Part shown: positions 60,754 to 64,000 of the stretch, in pieces
Numbering within the stretch: the stretch's first letter is position 1
Layout of the letters: every line of letters starts with the position of its first letter
Source: Sphingobium estronivorans
GTDB taxonomy: Bacteria > Pseudomonadota > Alphaproteobacteria > Sphingomonadales > Sphingomonadaceae
DNA: 64,000 nt
Direction: 5' to 3'
NCBI RefSeq assembly: GCF_008692605.1
Contig: NZ_LFCT01000028.1
Coordinates: 1 to 64,000, forward strand
Notes under the pieces: model-generated
Database searches by the model: none
What the model saw: the letters and a program-made list of their open reading frames with translations, nothing else
What the model was told of the DNA's origin: nothing
Position numbers and translations under genes: made by a program

Positions 60754-61734
60754 CTAAAGCCTCTTCCCACAGACGCGATCCGGCATGGCAAAGCGGGGAT
60801 CGGTCAGGAACGTGCGGTCGGTCAGGCTATCGAGAAACGCAAGCAGGAACGGCATCGCCGTTTCCGGCAGCGCCAACCGATGCCGCCGCACCGCTTCCTC
60901 CAGCGTGCGGGCCGATCCGTCGTGCCACCATGGCCCCGTCATCGCGACATTGCGTAGCGGCGGCGTACGGAAGCGGCCCGCATCCCGGGCATCGCCGGTC
61001 TTTTCACTGAGGCCCGGATCGCGTGCGTGCGGCGGTTCCAGGCGATGATACCGCTCATCGGTCAGGTCCCGCCCGGCATGACAGGAGGCGCAGCCGAGCG
61101 AAACGAACAAGCCCGCACCGCGCTTCGCCGCATCCGGCAGCGCAGCACTGTCTCCGCCGCGGAACCGGTCATAGGGGCTGTCGAGCGCAATCAGCGTCCG
61201 CTCGAAAGCCGCCAGCGGCGCCGTGACGGTGCCCAGATCGATCCGCCCCTGCGCCGCCGGAAAGGCCCGCGCGAACATCCGGCGATAGCAGGCATCGGGC
61301 CCCAGCCGACGCGGCAGTTCCGCCTCTAACCCCTTCATCCCCATTTCCACCGGATGCTCGCCCAGCAGGGGCACCAGCGCCTGCGCCTCCAGGCCCGCGA
61401 TCGTGGGATCGGCGATCGTGAGGCGTTCGCGCCAGGCGACATTGGCAAGGCCGGGCACATTGCGCCGCCCCGGGTCGCCATGCACGCCCGGCCGCATCGC
61501 ATTGCCATCGGCAAAGCCGCGCTTCTGCTCGTGGCAGGCCGCGCAGGCCATGGTGCCGTTGGCCGACAGATCGGCATCGTAGAACAGACGGCGGCCCAGT
61601 TCGACCTTCGCCGCGCTCATGGCGTTGTCGGCAGGGACCGTGGGCGGTTCGACGCCGGCAGGAAGATCCCAGCGCCACGGCCTTCCCGCCGCGACGAGCA
61701 GCAGCAGGGCCGCCGCCAACAGCAGTCGCTTCAC
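60754..61734 (-). CDS. Diheme cytochrome c peroxidase / MauG-MbnH family protein
   Basis: 326 residues with an N-terminal hydrophobic signal (KRLLLAAALLLLVAA) and two c-type heme sites: C64-A-A-C67-H68 and C215-A-S-C218-H219. Other family features are LGRRLFYDADLSANGTMACAAC, KRGFADG, RNVPGLANVAW, and RTPPLRNVAMTGPWWHDGS. Proteins of this family reduce peroxide or oxidise a partner protein (MauG, MbnH). GTG 61734 overlaps the stop of the small periplasmic gene. The long upstream frame is discarded since the signal peptide starts here. Confidence 0.9.
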   Translation of the reverse strand: MKRLLLAAALLLLVAAGRPWRWDLPAGVEPPTVPADNAMSAAKVELGRRLFYDADLSANGTMACAACHEQKRGFADGNAMRPGVHGDPGRRNVPGLANVAWRERLTIADPTIAGLEAQALVPLLGEHPVEMGMKGLEAELPRRLGPDACYRRMFARAFPAAQGRIDLGTVTAPLAAFERTLIALDSPYDRFRGGDSAALPDAAKRGAGLFVSLGCASCHAGRDLTDERYHRLEPPHARDPGLSEKTGDARDAGRFRTPPLRNVAMTGPWWHDGSARTLEEAVRRHRLALPETAMPFLLAFLDSLTDRTFLTDPRFAMPDRVCGKRL

Positions 61735-62258
61735 GGCAGGCGCGTCACGAGCAGCGTCAGCCTGTCCTCGCCATTGGCCGCGACCTGAAGCGTATAATTG
61801 CCCGGCTGCAAGGCATAATCGACCATCTTGCGGATGCCCGAACAGTCCGGACCATGGCCGTGGGCAATAGAGTCCGCCGCCTTGCCATCCTTCACCACAT
61901 CGACCCAGGCGCCCGACCCGAGCGCCACGCGCCATGTCCCCGCCTGTTGGACGGTGAAGCTGGCCAACCCGCCATAGCTGACCGTCCCGCCGGGCTTGGC
62001 CGGGCGCAGCGGATAGGCGATCTTCGGCGTCGGCAGCAGCGCCATCGCCACCGCCTGCCCCGGCGTCAGCACGGCCCGGCCAGCCGCCTTCCGGTCGGCG
62101 GCAGCCCGCAAGGGGACGGGCTTGTTCCATGCGGCAAGCGGGGCGGGCAGGTCCGCCTGCGTCGCGCATGGCGCCTTAGCATGTTCCATCTGCGCCAGCG
62201 CGGGCACGGAGGACAGGGCCGGCAGAAGAGGCAGCAGGAAAACAGCACGAAACGGCAT
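61731..62258 (-). CDS. Small periplasmic beta-sandwich protein, function unknown
   Basis: 175 residues with a signal peptide (FLLPLLPALSSVPALAQ, cut about residue 22). The mature protein starts with MEHAKAPC, has a proline-rich linker, then a beta-rich domain with GGLASFTVQQAGTWRVALGSGAWVDVV, the histidine/cysteine motif HGHGPDCSGIRKMV and ALQPGNYTLQVAAN. The His and Cys residues could bind metal. It is translationally coupled to the diheme peroxidase and divergent from a TonB receptor. I do not know a tested function. Confidence 0.75.
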   Translation of the reverse strand: MPFRAVFLLPLLPALSSVPALAQMEHAKAPCATQADLPAPLAAWNKPVPLRAAADRKAAGRAVLTPGQAVAMALLPTPKIAYPLRPAKPGGTVSYGGLASFTVQQAGTWRVALGSGAWVDVVKDGKAADSIAHGHGPDCSGIRKMVDYALQPGNYTLQVAANGEDRLTLLVTRLP

Positions 62259-62283
62259 CAAGGGCTTCCTTCCGGGAGTCAAA

Positions 62284-62305
62284 GCTATATACGACCCGAT
62301 ATAGC
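62284..62305. promoter_or_regulatory. Inverted repeat in the divergent promoter region
   Basis: GCTATAT (62284-62290) and ATATAGC (62299-62305), spaced 8, lie in the 76-base gap between the small periplasmic gene and the TonB receptor. It is well placed for one regulator to control both sides. Confidence 0.55.
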
Positions 62306-62334
62306 GAGTCGAACGACCAGAAAAGGGGAATTTC

Positions 62335-64000
62335 ATGCGTATCACTCCAGCCCTGCTGTTGGCGGGCACAGTCTTCGCGCCCATGGCGCAAGCACAGACC
62401 GACGCCGCGCCCGAAGCCAACCTGTCAGACCGCTTCTCTTTGGGCCAGATCGTCGTCACCGCGCCGAAAACCCAGGGCATAGAGATTGACGGCAGCACCC
62501 TTTCCTCCGATGCCATCTACACCTTCAGCCGCACGGCGCTGGACGATGCAGTCAATCTGATGCCCGGCGTCGCGGCGGGCAATAGCGGCGGCACCCGCAA
62601 CGAGCGGCTGGTGTTCGTGCGCGGCTTCGACCGCTTTCAGGTGCCGCTGTCCATCGACGGCATCCGTGTCTATCTGCCCGCCGACAACCGGTTGGACTAT
62701 GGCCGCTTCCTGACCACCGACATTGCCGAAGTGCAGGTGGCAAAGGGCTATGCCTCCGTCCTCGACGGCCCGGGCGGCATGGGCGGGGCAATCAACCTGG
62801 TCACGCGCAAACCGACCAAGGCATTGGACATCGACGTGCGCGGCATGGTGAATTTCGACAATGACACCGATTATGCGGGCTATTCCACATCGGCCATGGT
62901 CGGCACGAGGCAGGACAAATGGTACGCGCAGGCGAGCTACGCCCGCAGCTTCACCGATCATTGGGGCCTGCCCAATGACTTCACCCCCCGCAATCCGGCG
63001 CTGGAGGATGGCGGCGCGCGGGACTTTTCCCGCACGCGGGACTGGCGCAGCAATGTGAAGCTGGGCTTCACCCCCAACGCGACGGACGAATATGCGATCA
63101 GCTACACCCACCAGTCCGGCGACAAGGGCGCGCCGCTGCACATCAGCGACACGGTGACGACGCCGCGTTTCTGGGACTGGCCGAAATGGGACATCGACAG
63201 CGTCTATTTCCTGTCGACCACCGCTCTGGGCGACCGTGCGACGCTCAAGAGCCGGGCCTATTACAACGTCTTCGATTCCATGCTGCGCTCCTTCGACGAC
63301 CGGACGCTGACGACCCAGACCAAGGGCTATGCCTTCGACAGCCCCTATCGGGACAAGGCGTGGGGCGGCTCGCTCCAGCTCGATTTCCGCGCCAGCGACG
63401 CGGACACGCTGCGCATTGCCTGGCATTATCGCCACGACAAGCATGTGGAGTTCCAGACCAGCTTCTCCTCGACCGGCGTGGGAACGACCGAACCGAGACA
63501 GACGCAGACCGAAGACACCTATTCCATCGCGCTGGAGAATGAACTGCACATCACGCCCGCGCTCCGCTTCACCCTGGGCGGCAGCTATGACTGGCGCGAC
63601 CTCAAGCTGGCGGAGGAATATGGCTCTCCGCTGGGCACCAATGGCGCGAAGCTGCTGTATAATTATCCCCGCCGCGACGCGGATACGTGGAACCTGCAAG
63701 GCCGGTTCGACTGGCAGGCGAGCGAGGCGCTGACGCTGCACGCCAGCCTTTCCTCCCGCGCCCGCTTTCCGACCATCTTCGAACGCTTCAGCCAGCGTTT
63801 CAACAGCGCCATCCCCAATCCCGACCTGAAGGCGGAACGCGCCACCAATGCGGAAATCGGCGGAAGCTGGGCCAGCGGCCCGGTCCGGGTGGAAGGCGCG
63901 CTGTTCTACAGCTGGGTGCGCGACGCGATCTTCGGCGTACCGACGCCCGCCTATCCCTGCACCGCGTCGACCACGCCGCCCGCCATGCCCACGCCGGGCT
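62335..64000 (+). CDS. TonB-dependent receptor (truncated by the window end)
   Basis: 555 residues visible, frame still open at 64000. Signal peptide 1-20 (ending PMAQA), TonB-box-like LGQIVVTAPK at about 37-46, plug domain with VRGFDRFQVPLSIDGIRVYLP and VLDGPGGMGGAINLVTRKP, then barrel strands such as YAQASYARSFTDHWGLPNDF, and NPDLKAERATNAEIGGSW at the typical late position. A purine run AAAAGGGG precedes the ATG. Divergent from the periplasmic protein and diheme peroxidase, suggesting one uptake and redox module. Confidence 0.93.
   Translation, partial: MRITPALLLAGTVFAPMAQAQTDAAPEANLSDRFSLGQIVVTAPKTQGIEIDGSTLSSDAIYTFSRTALDDAVNLMPGVAAGNSGGTRNERLVFVRGFDRFQVPLSIDGIRVYLPADNRLDYGRFLTTDIAEVQVAKGYASVLDGPGGMGGAINLVTRKPTKALDIDVRGMVNFDNDTDYAGYSTSAMVGTRQDKWYAQASYARSFTDHWGLPNDFTPRNPALEDGGARDFSRTRDWRSNVKLGFTPNATDEYAISYTHQSGDKGAPLHISDTVTTPRFWDWPKWDIDSVYFLSTTALGDRATLKSRAYYNVFDSMLRSFDDRTLTTQTKGYAFDSPYRDKAWGGSLQLDFRASDADTLRIAWHYRHDKHVEFQTSFSSTGVGTTEPRQTQTEDTYSIALENELHITPALRFTLGGSYDWRDLKLAEEYGSPLGTNGAKLLYNYPRRDADTWNLQGRFDWQASEALTLHASLSSRARFPTIFERFSQRFNSAIPNPDLKAERATNAEIGGSWASGPVRVEGALFYSWVRDAIFGVPTPAYPCTASTTPPAMPTPG

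Overview
The window reads as chromosomal DNA of a sphingomonad alphaproteobacterium (Sphingobium, Novosphingobium or Sphingomonas type). It is GC-rich and densely packed. Many genes overlap through ATGA, GTGA or TGATG junctions. It carries TonB-dependent receptors, a three-part transhydrogenase gene style (pntAB and pntB) and an NAD-dependent Fds formate dehydrogenase. No tRNA, rRNA, CRISPR array or transposase was seen.

Left part, 0-15 kb. The 3' end of an unknown gene converges on pntB-pntAB. Next comes a minus-strand B12 operon (DUF1636, cobT, alpha-ribazole phosphatase, cobS, cobC, cobD, cobP) behind a cobalamin riboswitch. Then follows an fds operon (fdsG-B-A-D, fdhD) with a LysR regulator and a perfect 17-bp inverted repeat in front of fdsG.

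15-20 kb. A TetR regulator with an operator-like palindrome on its own start codon, a secreted arylsulfatase, and an unusual regulator with two TetR units in one chain.

20-51.7 kb. This is the centre of the window: a nearly continuous steroid-nucleus degradation island. A minus-strand operon encodes the complete A/B-ring set hsaA, hsaD, hsaB, hsaE, hsaG, hsaF, followed by an unassigned TIM-barrel protein and an HSL-type esterase. hsaC is divergent. A long plus-strand operon then encodes C/D-ring degradation: ipdA, ipdB, crotonase, ipdC, echA20, two acyl-CoA dehydrogenases, fadA6, a PaaY-like protein, a SnoaL-fold protein, SDR, acyl-CoA dehydrogenase, MDR reductase, ipdF, MaoC hydratase, ketosteroid isomerase, thiolase, fadE30, fadD3 and two SDRs. 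A separate unit at 47.5-51.7 kb (LLM flavin oxidoreductase, SDR, SnoaL-fold protein, SDR, atypical SDR) looks substrate-specific. Its SnoaL protein keeps the four active-site positions of the BaiE/Hsh2 7-alpha-hydroxysteroid dehydratases, which points to bile acids as substrates (inference).

51.7-64 kb, accessory. A decayed TonB-receptor 3' end still has its terminator. It is followed by a D-aminoacylase-like amidohydrolase, a Coq4-family protein, a TonB-dependent receptor, an XRE regulator with repeated operator-like boxes, and two SDRs, one lacking the catalytic tyrosine. Two inverted copies of a roughly 95-bp palindromic repeat lie at the two 3'-3' gene junctions that bound this block. The window ends in a divergent module: a diheme peroxidase and a small periplasmic protein on one side, a truncated TonB-dependent receptor on the other.

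Names for pathway genes rest on remembered family features and motif positions, not on database searches.
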